Program-made: the position numbers and the translations under genes
NCBI RefSeq assembly: GCF_000565195.1
Contig: NZ_CP006720.1
Location: 868,001-932,000 of the forward strand
Reading direction: 5' to 3'
Origin: Spiroplasma mirum ATCC 29335
GTDB lineage: Bacteria; Bacillota_I; Bacilli_A; Mycoplasmatales; Mycoplasmataceae
Length of the DNA stretch: 64,000 bases
The notes under the pieces: generated by a model
Database searches by the model: none
What the model was told of the DNA's origin: nothing
The model's input: the letters and a program-made list of their open reading frames with translations, nothing else
Shown: piece after piece, positions 31,713 through 42,262 of the stretch
Layout: every line of letters begins with the position of its first letter
Numbering within the stretch: the first letter of the stretch is position 1

Positions 31713-32750
31713 TTACCGTCTTATAATCCCTTCTTTTTTAGCTCGTAACTGTCCACAGGCGGCATCAATGTCATGACCAAATTCCCGACGAACAATACAA
31801 TTAATTTTATGTTTTTGTAAAGTATCAAAAAATTCATTAATATGAGTACTACGTTCATAAGCATTTTCTTCAACTTTATTATAAGGAATTAAATTAATAT
31901 AAGCGTTCATTCCCTTTATTAAATTAGCTAATTCTTTAGCATTTTCAACACTATCATTAACATCATTTATTAAAATATATTCAAAAGTAACCCGGCGGTT
32001 AGTTTTTGCTAAATAATATTTAACGGCCTCCATTAATTTGGTAATCGGAAAGGCCTTATTAATTGGCATTAATTGATTACGGATTTCATCATTAGGTGCA
32101 TGTAACGAAATTGCTAAATTAAATTGGGTTTGTAAATTGGCAAATGCCATAATTTTTGGAACTAACCCACAAGTAGAAATTGTAATGTGACGGGCCCCAA
32201 TTTGATAACCTTTTGGTTCATTCACAATATTGACAAAATTAATAACATTTTCAAAATTATCAAAGGGTTCTCCGATCCCCATTACTACTAAGTGACTTAC
32301 CCGTTCATGAGAAGTTTGCAAATAATTATTAACCATCACAACCTGGGTCACAATTTCAGCGATGGTTAAATTACGAGTTTTTTTCAATAAACCCGAAGCA
32401 CAAAAACCACACCCCATATTACATCCGACTTGGGTTGTGACACAAACCGAATTTCCATAACTTTGGCGCATTAAAACCGTTTCGATTTTAAAACCATCAG
32501 GTAATTTAAATAAAAATTTAATCGTTCCGTCTTTTGAAACTTGTTGAGTTACAATTTCAAAAAAGTTAATTTGATAAATTGTTTTTAATTTATCCCGGTC
32601 ACTTTTTGAAATATTCGTCATTTCGTCAAAAGAATAAATATTTTTACCATATATTCAATCATACAACTGACGGGCCAAATATTTTTTAAAACCCTTTTGG
32701 ACTAAATCATCTTGTAACTGCTGCTCTGTAAAACTAAAAATTGATTCCAT
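31713..32750 (-). CDS. rlmN: 23S rRNA/tRNA adenine C2-methyltransferase RlmN
   Basis: Radical-SAM enzyme that methylates C2 of A2503 in 23S rRNA and A37 in some tRNAs. It is 345 aa. The cluster motif [12 protein letters not shown] (CxxxCxxC) is present, with [51 protein letters not shown] and the C-terminal active Cys in [13 protein letters not shown]. The start gives [12 protein letters not shown], with GGAGTGG upstream. First gene of the rlmN-prpC group. Confidence 0.96.
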
Positions 32751-32853
32751 CAATGCCACTCCAATTATCTTTCTTTTATTTTATCATATTTTAATCTATT
32801 ATTTAATGCTAAGGTTAAGCCAATAGTTTTTCAGTCCTTTTATTTTAACAAAA

Positions 32854-32887
32854 AAATATTCATTCTTTCTTGACAGAATGAATATTT
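32854..32887 (-). terminator. Terminator of the PTS IIBC gene
   Basis: A perfect 13-bp stem with an 8-nt loop next to a T-rich run, 11 nt past the stop codon. Confidence 0.8.
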
Positions 32888-32897
32888 GTTGGATTTA

Positions 32898-34997
32898 TTA
32901 TTTAGGTTGTGGTTTTTGTTCGCGCATTTCTTTTAATAATTCTTGCATATATGGTTTAATAACTTCTTGTTCGCCCCCATATACACATTGAACTGAAGTT
33001 CCACGAATTAAAACTCCCGCACAACCACCTAATGCTTTGATTCCTTCGGGATCAACTTTTGTATTATCAACAACTGTTAATCGTAAACGCGAAGCACATG
33101 AATCAACACCGGTGATATTAGCTTCTCCCCCTAAAAATTCAATAATTTTACGAGCTTTTTCCCGTTTAGCATCATCACCTTTACCGGCCGCTGCTAACAC
33201 AACTTGGGCATCTTTGTCTTTCCCTGTTTGTTTTGCTTTAAAGTCCGCTTTAGTATATAACTTATCAGCTGCTCCTTCGCGACCTGGCAAGGCAATTTTT
33301 CCATATTTAATTGCAAAGTAGAAGGAAAAGAAGTAAACCGGGATAAAGATGGCTCCCACTCATAATATATGGTAGAAGTTAGTTCCTTTTCCACTAATAA
33401 ATGGAATAATTCCAAAGACAATAAAGTCAATGAATCCTCCTGACACGGTCATTGAGGTGTGGGCATGTAATAATCCCATTAGCATAAATGAGATTGCACA
33501 TAATGGCATATGGACACCATAGAATAACCATGGTGCAACAAATAAGAAGGTAAATTCAATTGGTTCAGTAATTCCGGTTAAGAAACACGTAAAGGCGGCT
33601 GAGAAATAAATCCCCATCACTTTTTTCCGGTTTTCTTTCGGAACGGCAAACCACATTGCTGTTGCTGCTGCTGGTAATCCAAACATCATGAATGGAAATT
33701 TACCAGTTTGGAAACGACCAAGGTTTAATCCTAAATCTTGAATTTGGGTAAAGGTTACCCAGGGATCAGCAATAATTTTATACATAATTGTTTGATCTCC
33801 AACTGCCGCGATGGTATTTGGATTTAAATGTGATACCCAGGCGGCAACTAAAACTTGGGCTTGATCATTTGTAATGGTACTCATATCAAATTTAGGAAGT
33901 TGAACCCCCCCCACTGTTAACCCATTGATTTGGGCTAAGAAATCTTTATAATCCAATGGTTTATTCATAACATTATTAATTAAATCTGGCATTGAACCAC
34001 CAGCTTGGGTTCATCATAATGGTGAATAGAACACATGGTGTAGCCCAAAAGGTACTAATGAACGTTCAAAAATCTCAAAAATTAATGAGTCTAACCCCAC
34101 TGGTAATTTCCCAGAGTTGTTACCAAATCAAGCTAAGGCTGTCCCAATTAACGGCCAGATAAACATAAAAATAAAGGCCAACGGAATAACAGCCATGAAA
34201 GTAATAATTGGAACTAATTTTGATCCACTAAAGAAACTTAAAGCGGAAGGTAATTGGGTTTTGTGGAAATGATTATATGCTCAGGCAGCAACCGCCCCCA
34301 CAAAAATTCCTCCAAATACCCCAGTGTTTAGTGAATTAATCCCTAAATTAGCGGTTGTTAATTTATTTTGAACCGCTCAGGTTGAACCATAATAGAATAA
34401 TAATCCGTATGAATCAACTTGGGTACTACTTGCATGAATAACTAAATGATCAGCATTTTTAACTAATTGACCATAAGAATCACTGGTGCGCATTCAGTTT
34501 AATAATTGCGTGGGATCCATTAAGGATGGATTGCGCAAGGAATCGGTGTTAACAATTAATCCGGAGAAGATTACTTTACTATCAGTCCCAATTATATCAA
34601 CAGTATATTGATAATGGGAATATTCATTGTGCAAGAAAGCAAATTGAATTGCATTAAAGACTAAAAATCCAATCATCGCGGTTAAGGCGGCAACTCCAGC
34701 GTCTTCAGTATAAGCCATCGCTACTGAAATTGCAAATAAGACTGGTAAGTTACCAAAAGCGATGTTCCCCATTTGGTTTAAAAAGTTACCAAAATATCAG
34801 GCGGCACTATTGGCGTCAACTTTGGAAGTAATCGTTGCTCCAACACCAAGAAAAATCCCGGCAATTGGTAAGAGCGCAATTGGTAGTAAAAAGGCTTTAC
34901 TTAATTTACTTAGGGTTCCCATTGTTCGTTGGTTTGATTGCTTTCATCAAGCGCGCGAGACAAATGGTTTTAACTTTGTTTGTTTGACTTCACTCAT
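32898..34997 (-). CDS. PTS transporter IIBC, glucose/N-acetylglucosamine family
   Basis: Sugar permease and phosphotransferase, 699 aa. The IIC domain has about ten hydrophobic segments beginning [22 protein letters not shown], with [32 protein letters not shown], and [21 protein letters not shown], a substrate-binding signature of the family. The C-terminal IIB domain carries the phosphorylated Cys in [11 protein letters not shown], then [16 protein letters not shown]. No IIA is attached, so phosphate must come from a separate IIA. A loop of about 130 residues near 130-260 is larger than usual. It is divergent from an RpiR regulator whose gene starts some 700 nt away. Substrate could be glucose or another hexose; not decided. 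Confidence 0.9.
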
Positions 34998-35045
34998 CGT
35001 CAAGTATTCCTTTCTGCTAATTAATACATATAAATAAATTAATTA

Positions 35046-35276
35046 TTAAGTTATTCAAATAAACAGGGCTGATAAGGCAATAACAAAGAAAAACATGGCG
35101 GCAAATAATGAGATATTGCGCTTAAAATAACTCCATAAATTTAAATTCCGCTTGCTATAGTAATCTTCGGTTTTTGCTAGCCAGTGGCGAATGAAAAATC
35201 ATAACCACAAGAAAAAAAAGCTAACTACTAATCCGACAATAAAAATTGATAAATAAGTAATATTTTGACTAGTCAT
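35046..35276 (-). CDS. Small two-helix membrane protein upstream of PTS IIBC
   Basis: 76 aa with two hydrophobic segments (LSIFIVGLVVSFFFLWLWFF and SLFAAMFFFVIALSALFIWI) joined by a basic, aromatic linker (RHWLAKTEDYYSKRNLNLWSY). Trp residues are UGA-coded, which hides the gene under the standard code. It ends 49 nt before the PTS IIBC start, and probably shares its promoter. Layout resembles the 89-aa protein next to the decayed PTS at 23.2-23.4 kb. Not recognised as a known family. Confidence 0.6.
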
Positions 35277-35419
35277 CTTAATTTAATTGGATCCTATTTG
35301 CATTATTAATTTACCAAACCTATCTATTAAAATTTATTTCTAATTAATTTTATTTACACTAAAATATTTATAACCCCTAAACTTAAATAGTGCAAGGATA
35401 ATTCCTAAAAATTTTTAAA

Positions 35420-35605
35420 CTTTTCAGAAATATGAAAAAAGTTAGTAATTTTAAGAATTTTCCTGGACCGTAGAACAATAAGAAATTTTCTTGTTATTCT
35501 ACTGATATTTTATTATAAAAAAAAATAAATTTTACCTTTTATTTTTAAAATTTTCAGAAATAAATTTTAAATAAAATAAAAAAATTATATAATTTCCAGA
35601 AATTA
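35420..35605. repeat. Three TTTTCAGAAAT-like motifs in the rpiR/PTS intergenic region
   Basis: The motif TTTTCAGAAAT occurs at 35421-35431 and 35551-35561, with a variant TTTCCAGAAAT near 35593-35603. The three copies in a 425-nt intergenic region between a regulator and a divergent transporter could be operators. The remainder of 35.28-35.70 kb is AT-rich without genes. Confidence 0.4.
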
Positions 35606-35702
35606 TTCGGCATTTTCATTTGAAATTTTATAAAAGTTTAATGTAAAATTATTACAGGGATTCAGCAAATTATTTTCACAATAGAAGAGGGTATACAAGG
35701 TT

Positions 35703-36548
35703 ATGTTAAAAGTACTTGAGTATGATAAAGCAAATTTGACTGATACAGAAATTTCAATTATTGAAAAAATCATTGAAGATCCAAAGTTTTTTACTAATAA
35801 AACAATTACCGAATTAGCCAAAAATTATTATGTTTCCGAGTCCACAATCACCAGAATGGCGAAACATTTAGGTTATAAAAATATTAAAAGACTCCAAATG
35901 CATGTTTATGAACGTTTAAATTTCTTATCAAAAAATTATTATATTAATGACACATTGGCCTTAGAAAACATTGTTAATAATATTCGGGTCTATTATTCTT
36001 ATAGTATTCACGAAACAATTGACAACTTAGATTTACCAGTTTTAGATGGTTTGATTAATAATTTAGTTATTAAAAAAAGGATTTTTACATTTGGAATAGG
36101 GACTAGTTTCTTACCCTGTCGTGTCTTAAGTAATAATCTGAATATGATTGGTCATAATTGTTTTGCCACCGAAGATGTTCATAGTTTAATAGTTATGATG
36201 CAAAATATGGAACCAGAAGATTTATTAATTATCTTCAGTAAATCTGGTGTAACAAAAGAAATTGTTTCAATCATCAATTTAGCTAACAAGTTTAATATTG
36301 AGGTTGCGTTAATTACCAATAACAAAGAACTTAATAAATTATATCAAATAAAACATTTATTATTATTTGAATTACATTCCCAAGAAAACGAAGGGTTTCC
36401 GTCCTTATCCTTATCTGCTAAAGTTGTTCAAATTTTAATTGCCGATATTATTTTTTGTGCGTTAATTAAAATCAAACAACCTGATTTAGAAGATAAAATT
36501 ATTCGGGCAAATAACTTAACAAAAAATTGAAATGATGAAAATTTTTAA
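35703..36548 (+). CDS. RpiR/MurR-family regulator with SIS domain
   Basis: 281-aa sugar-phosphate-responsive regulator. The N-terminal helix-turn-helix (KTITELAKNYYVSESTITRM AKHLGYK region, about residues 32-60) is followed by a SIS domain with KRIFTFGIGTSFLPCRVL, LLIIFSKSGVTKEIVSIINLA and VALITNN. The protein ends NWNDENF after a UGA Trp. It is divergent from the PTS IIBC gene and likely controls it and itself, sensing the phosphorylated sugar. Its intact sequence shows what the broken copy at 2.7 kb has lost. A purine-rich AGAGGGT site precedes the ATG. Confidence 0.92.
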
Positions 36549-36640
36549 GTAACGGGAAATTACAATTATTAATTATAAACAATTATCAATACAACAGATC
36601 AAATGTGATCTTATATTAATCATTAATTACTTATTAACTT

Positions 36641-36686
36641 GAACATCTTAGCCACATTATTATTAGCGTTTAAGATGTTCTTTTAA
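36641..36686 (+). terminator. Terminator of the RpiR gene
   Basis: GAACATCTTA / TAAGATGTTC 10-bp perfect stem with a 20-nt loop followed by TTTT. Confidence 0.75.
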
Positions 36687-36696
36687 TTTGGGCTGG

Positions 36697-37440
36697 TTAG
36701 TTTTTGCTATCAGCTGGCTCGTGGTTTTTATAATAATCAAACATTGCTTTGGTATAGTTAAAAACACTACCATACTCGCTAACAACGGCTTTTACACTCG
36801 TATCGGCTTTAAGTTTTCCGGCATTTAAATATAAAATCCGCTCACAAAAGTGTTTAATTTCTTCCATATTATGATATTATGGGATACCAATAACATCGCC
36901 CGATTATTGGCAATAATATTTTATTTATTTCTAAAAAAGTAAAAATAATTTTTTTAACTTCAATATCTAGCCCCGAGGAAATTTCATCTAAAATAACTAA
37001 ATCCGGTTGGTGAATTACTGCTAACAAAATATTTAAGCGCTGTTGTTGACCACCCGATAAGCTATTAATATTTTTTTTCGCTAAATTAGTTAATTGATAA
37101 GTTACTAGTAAATTCAACACTTCATCCTTTTGGCATTTAATATTAAAAGTATCACAATAATAAATCATATCCATCACGGTAATTCCCATTGGGTATTTTA
37201 AATCTTAGAACTGAATACCAATTTGTAAACCCAGACTTTTAATTACTTCCCCACGCGTTGGGGGTTTGGGGGGTACTGATTCCCGCAATTAATTTCACTC
37301 AGAGTTGATTTTTCACTCCCATGAGCTCCAATAATTCCAATCCGCTCACCAGCATGGATCACAAAAGAAAAATCTTTAATGGCGGTTTTGGTTTGGTATT
37401 TCTTGGTTAAATTATGCACTTTGACAATTACTGCTAACAT
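36697..37440 (-). pseudogene. ABC transporter ATP-binding protein, degraded
   Basis: The remnant shows VKVHNLTKKYQTKTAIKDFSF, a damaged Walker A (GAHGSEKST instead of GxxGxGKST), then a frameshift in a G-run near 37.26 kb and a TAA near 37.2 kb. The signature and Walker B are kept: [34 protein letters not shown] further shift near 36.9 kb leads to EEIKHFCERILYLNAGKL and a normal end ...PADSKN. No permease gene is adjacent. Certainly non-functional. Confidence 0.82.
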
Positions 37441-37567
37441 TAACTCTGAATTCTCCTTGTTTATTCCTTATAATAAGTATACCTATTTTTTAACTTCTTG
37501 AAAACTGAAAAGTTTAAAAAGGAAACTCTATGCAAAAATGGTAAAAAATAAATGGAGCAAAAGAAAA

Positions 37568-37587
37568 ACCTAAGATTAATCTTAGGT
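37568..37587 (-). terminator. Terminator of infB
   Basis: 20-bp perfect palindrome followed on the minus strand by TTTTTCTTTT. Confidence 0.8.
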
Positions 37588-37592
37588 ATTAA

Positions 37593-39447
37593 TTAGTTTT
37601 TAACAACTTTCTCTTCGTAAGCTTCTACAATATCGCCTTCTTTAAGATCATTATAGTTTTTGACAGTTAACCCACAATCACTGCCTTCTTTTGCTTCTTT
37701 AATATCATCTTTTAAGTGTTTTAGCGAAGACAATTCGCCTTGATAAACAACAACGCCATCTCTTAAAATACGAACTTTTGATTTTCGGGGGATAACCCCA
37801 TCAATGACATGACATCCCGCAATTGTTCCAACTGCTGAGTGTTTAAATAATTGGCGAACTTCGGCTTGTCCGGTTACTACTTCTTCAATTACTGGGTCAA
37901 GCATTCCCTTCGCCGCCGCTTCAATATCTTCGATAACTTTATAAATCACATTGTATAAGCGAATTTCAACACCATCTTCATCTGCTTTTTTTTCGCACTT
38001 GGGCAGTTGGTCGCACATTGAAACCAATAATTAAGGCTTGACTGGCTAGCCCTAATGTCACATCACTATTGGAAATCCCCCCCACTGTTGCGCGAATAAT
38101 GTTAACTTTAACCCCAGGAATTTTAATTTTTTGTAAACTTGCTTGTAAAGCTTCAACCGTCCCTTGGGTGTCAGCTTTTAAAATTAAATTAATCTGTTTT
38201 AACTGCCCATCTTTAATTTGATCAGATAACGCTTCTAACGAAAAGGCTTGCGATTTATGGCGTTTTTTAATAATATCATTAGTTTTTCGTTTTAAAGCAA
38301 CTTCGCGGGCTAATTTTTCATCTCGAAAGACCATGAATTTATCACCGGCATTCGGAACTTCATTTAATCCGTGCATAATAACTGGAGTTGAAGGACCAGC
38401 TTGCTTAATTTTTTTTCCGGTTTCATCAGTTAAATCACGAACATAACCAAAAGTATAACCCGCTACCAACGCATCTTTTAATTTTAATGTTCCTGACTGA
38501 ACTAATAAAGTGGCAACTGGACCAACCCCCTTATCTAAATGAGATTCAATCACGGTTCCAATCGCAAACCGGTTGGGATTGGTTTTCAATTCATTTAATT
38601 CCGCAATCAATAAAATTGTTTCTAATAATTCATCAATACCAAGGCGCGATTTGGCACTTCCTTTTACAAACGGTGTTTGGCCACCCCATTCTTCACTTGT
38701 TAAGTCTTCTTGGGCTAGTTGCATCATAACATTGTCAATATTAGCTTCGAGTTTATCCATTTTATTGACAAAAACAATAATTGGTACTTGGGCCGCTTTG
38801 GCATGGTCAATCGCTTCTTTAGTTTGGGGCATCACCCCATCATCAGCCGCCACGACTAATACAACAATGTCGGTTACTGCACTTCCGCGCGCACGCATTT
38901 GGGTAAAGGCCTCATGACCAGGAGTATCAACAAAAGTAATTTTTTGATTTGACTTTGTTAAAATTTGATAAGCCCCAATATGTTGAGTAATTCCCCCATA
39001 TTCACCACCAACAATATTTGAATTACGGATTGTATCTAATAAGGTCGTTTTCCCATGGTCAACATGACCCATAATTGTGACAATTGGGGGACGTTGTTCT
39101 AAAGTGTCAGGGTTATCATCAACCTCAAAATTTTCTAATAAATTTTCATGCGTAACTGAACGCTCTTTTTTAAAATCTAATCCAAATTCTAAACTTAACT
39201 CTCCCAATTGCTCTTCAGTTAAAATAGTGTTTTGGTTTAACATAATTCCTTTCATAAAGAAATATTTAATCACTTCGCTGACTGGTTTATTGAGTTTATT
39301 AGCAAATTCCGCAATTGAAATTGCTTCTGAATAAACAAAAACCCCTTTTTCAACATGTGCTTCCACTGTTTTTAATTGTGATTGAATTCGATTTCTTTGG
39401 TTTTTAGCCAATGTTTTTTTCATTGGTTTATTTTTCCGATTTTCCAT
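37593..39447 (-). CDS. infB: Translation initiation factor IF-2, with a +1 frameshift in an A8 run
   Basis: GTPase that brings fMet-tRNA to the 30S subunit; essential in all bacteria. About 617 codons: N-terminal IF2N ([19 protein letters not shown]), G1 [13 protein letters not shown]2 [11 protein letters not shown]3 [16 protein letters not shown]4 NKMDK, then domains II-IV. Reading stays in one frame up to [10 protein letters not shown], where an A8 run (37986-37993) puts the rest ([24 protein letters not shown] ... EEKVVKN) in the next frame. With seven A's the protein would be continuous. Either an assembly error, a real lesion that would remove domain IV, or a slippage-corrected site. Last gene of the nusA operon. 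Confidence 0.9.
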
Positions 39448-39468
39448 ACAGCATCCTTCTTTTCTTTC

Positions 39469-39768
39469 TTAATTAGTCAATAACTCAATAATTCTTGTTG
39501 CTAATTGTTGATCAGATATCCCAATTGCTTTACAATTTTGTTTTCCAATGGCGGTTGATAATGTTTCAGTATCTAAACGGTTAAAATACGGAATGTGATA
39601 ATAATAACATTTCTGATTAAACATTTTTTCTTGACTAGCTCCTATTTGCACTGTGGTGATGACAAGAAAAACTTTTTGGGCTTTAATGGCGTTAATTAAC
39701 AATTGACCAGTTATTATTTTGCGGGCTCGTTGGCTTAGCCCAAGTAAGCTATAAATTTGGCTTTCCAC
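39469..39768 (-). CDS. ylxQ: L7Ae-family ribosomal protein YlxQ
   Basis: 99-aa RNA-binding protein of the L7Ae/L30e fold, usually found between ylxR and infB. It reads SLLGLSQRARKIITGQLLINAIKAQKVFLVITTVQIGASQEKMFNQKC. It starts with GTG directly after the ylxR stop (TAAGTG), with AAGGATGAG upstream. Role in the ribosome or in RNA metabolism is not settled. Context and fold make the call firm. Confidence 0.88.
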   Translation of the reverse strand: MESQIYSLLGLSQRARKIITGQLLINAIKAQKVFLVITTVQIGASQEKMFNQKCYYYHIPYFNRLDTETLSTAIGKQNCKAIGISDQQLATRIIELLTN

Positions 39769-40044
39769 TTAATCTCATCCTTCAACAATTTCTTTTTTTA
39801 GTTCTTCATAAAACTCATCGGATAGTTTCATATGCAAAGCTCGTTCCAGAGCGCGATTTTTTTTGGCTTGTTCTCAAATAGCTAATGTTGGGCGAAGATA
39901 TGCTCCTCTTCCATTTAATTTTCCCGTGGAGTCAATTAAAACTTCATCATTCGTTGTTTTGACAACCCGAATTAGTTCTTTTTTTGGATACATTTGGTTA
40001 GAAACAACACACTTACGAAGCGAAATTTTCTTTTTAGTTTGCAT
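39769..40044 (-). CDS. ylxR: YlxR family RNA-binding protein (RnpM)
   Basis: 91-aa protein of the YlxR family, recently linked to RNase P modulation in Bacillus. MQTKKKISLRKCVVSNQMYPKKELIRVVKT is the family start (RxCxxxxxxxxKxELIRxV), with DSTGKLNGRGAYLRP matching the conserved DxxGKxxGRGAYL. Two UGA Trp codons. It lies 23 nt downstream of nusA and is contiguous with ylxQ. Confidence 0.93.
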
Positions 40045-40067
40045 TTTATTTACCTCATTTTACTTAA

Positions 40068-41495
40068 CTATTTATCTGCGTAATAATCATCATATTCATC
40101 ATAATTAATTTCTTCATCATCTTTATAATGATTATTTTCCTCAAAGAAAGATAAAGTATCTTCTATTGTGGCAATTTCTTTTTGTAATTTTTGTTGAATA
40201 TCAACATCATTTTCTTCAACTAAACTTTCCACATGGTAATTTTCTTCGTTATCTAAATAACCATTGTTATCTTCAACTAAGTGTTCCTCAATAATTTCAA
40301 AAGTTTCAACTTCTGGTAATTCTCGGGGCGCGACGCTTTGTTTTTCTTCAAATTTAGTTTGTTTTTCTTTAACCTTATCTTTTAACTTAATTTTTAAATC
40401 CGCTAATTCTTCTTCATTAATATTCCCATTTCATAAAATATTAGTTTTATTAGTCAATGCTTCCGAATAGTTAATAATATTTAATTTTCATTTTGTTAAT
40501 TTAGCAACTAATTTAGCAGCGCTTCCACCCTTACCAATTGCTAATGATAATTGTTCATCGGGAACCACAACATCTGCTTCCTTATTTTTATCATTAGTTA
40601 CAATTGAAATTACTTTAACTGGTGATAACGAGTTAATAATAAATTCTTTATTATTTAGACTATAAATACAAATATCAATTTTTTCATCATTTAATTCTTC
40701 AATTACCTTATTAATTCGACTCCCTTTTGTCCCAACACAAGCCCCAATCGGATCAATGTTTTCATTGTGACTAAAAACAGCAATCTTACTACGACGACCA
40801 GGGTCACGGGCAATGGCTTTAATTTCAATAACTTTTTCAAAGATTTCTGGGACTTCCCGTTCCATCAATTTTGCTAAGAAATCATTGTTTGTTCGGGAAG
40901 CAGTAATTTGGCCAGCATTTTTTGATTTATTAACATCTTCGGCTAAAAACAAAATTTGATTACCAACATCATAATGGTCAGAAAAAATTAAATTTTTATG
41001 AGGCATATAAGCAAATGTTCGGCCAACTTCAATTAATAAATAACGTTCTTCAGCGGTAATCACAACCCCGCTCATTAAGTTTCCCTTTTCATTAATATAT
41101 TCATCAAAAATTGAGTCTTTTTCAGCTTCTTTAATTTGTTGTTTAATAATTTGCCCAACTTGAATAATTGCTAACCGTGAGAATTCTTCGGAATTAATTG
41201 GTTCGTAAATAGTATCACCAATTGTAACATTTTCACCATATTCTTTTTTTGCTTCATTAAGACCAATTTCTAATAAATCATCTTTAACTTTTTTAACAAC
41301 TTTTAATTCTTTTTGAACAGTAATTTGTCCGGTTTGGTTATCAATATTAACAATAATTGTTGCTTCGGGGTCAAAATGCTTTTCATAAGCTTTTTTAATC
41401 CCTTCTTTAATTGACTCTAAAATTATTGTTCGGTTAATTTGTTTCTCTTTTACAATTTCATCAATTGTACTTAGTAACTTTGCTCCATTAATCAT
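40068..41495 (-). CDS. nusA: Transcription termination/antitermination factor NusA
   Basis: RNA polymerase-associated elongation factor, 475 aa. The N-terminal domain (residues 1-135) is followed by S1 (GNLMSGVVITAEERYLLIEVGR), KH1 (IKAIARDPGRRSKIAVFSHNENIDPIGACVG TKGSRI region) and KH2 (VVVPDEQLSLAIGKGGSAAKLVAKLT). A C-terminal tail of about 110 residues is very acidic and Glu/Asn-rich and ends DEYDDYYADK, longer than the Bacillus version. AAAGGAAA precedes the ATG. It follows a decayed rimP and leads ylxR-ylxQ-infB. Confidence 0.96.
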
Positions 41496-41514
41496 GGTTA
41501 TAAAATTTCCTTTC

Positions 41515-42006
41515 TTAAAATTTAACTGCACATCTAGCAAAATTTATATTTTGATAATTTGTTTTTAATTGTTTTTTAACACCTTTAACAAAATATTGTA
41601 AGGTGATAATTGGGTGTTATTATCAACTGCTTGTAAAGTTCCGGTGATTTCAGTTAAACCATTTACTGGTTGTTTTAGTTCCAGATAAAGGTACTTACTG
41701 ATTAAGCTAATGGGCAAGTTCGGAAAAATTCCGTAGTGGTTTTTTAGCTTCCGGTGTTGAGATTTTCAATAAGTATTATTCTGATATTAAATCAAGCTCA
41801 TCAATTAATGGATTAATTACTTCACTAATTTCAACTAAATAATCTAAATCAATTATTTTCGCATCTTTTGACTCAATTAAAATTTGTAAAACATTACTAT
41901 TAAATTCTTTTAAATATTCAATATCAAATAATTCTAATTCTTATTCTTCTAAATAAGATTTTAATTTTTCAATAATTGTCAATTTAATTTGTTCTCAATT
42001 TTTCAT
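41515..42006 (-). pseudogene. Ribosome maturation factor RimP, degraded
   Basis: Position upstream of nusA and pieces such as ELELFDIEYLKEFNSNVLQILIES, LDYLVEISEVINPLIDELDLISE, then IS-TPEAKKPLRN mark it as RimP (about 155 codons). Two TAA codons interrupt the first frame, near 41.94 and 41.77 kb. Two further frameshifts follow before LKTNYQNINFARCAVKF at the end. A start ATG with GAGGTTGGGTG is still present. Loss of RimP is tolerated in some bacteria though it slows 30S assembly. The first-frame stops lie where Gln would fit. Confidence 0.75.
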
Positions 42007-42053
42007 TAACACCCAACCTCATTTATAAATATATAATTTGATTCGCATTAAAG

Positions 42054-42076
42054 AAAGAGCACTATCGTGCTCTTTC
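42054..42076 (-). terminator. Terminator hairpin upstream of rimP
   Basis: AAAGAGCAC / GTGCTCTTT, perfect 9-bp stem with TATC loop and T-rich flank. It ends transcription from the chimeric pseudogene side. Confidence 0.8.
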
Positions 42077-42262
42077 CTTCAACGCATTCAATTACACTTA
42101 AATAATAATACAAAAAATTATAAATTACAAGCAAAAGAAGTAAAAAGTTTACTAATAATTGATAAAATTTAAATTTTTCTTTTAATAAAAAGGAATCCTT
42201 TTGCCACTAATAATTTCTTTAGCAATTTCATTAACTTTATCAAATTTTTATATTTAATTTAG

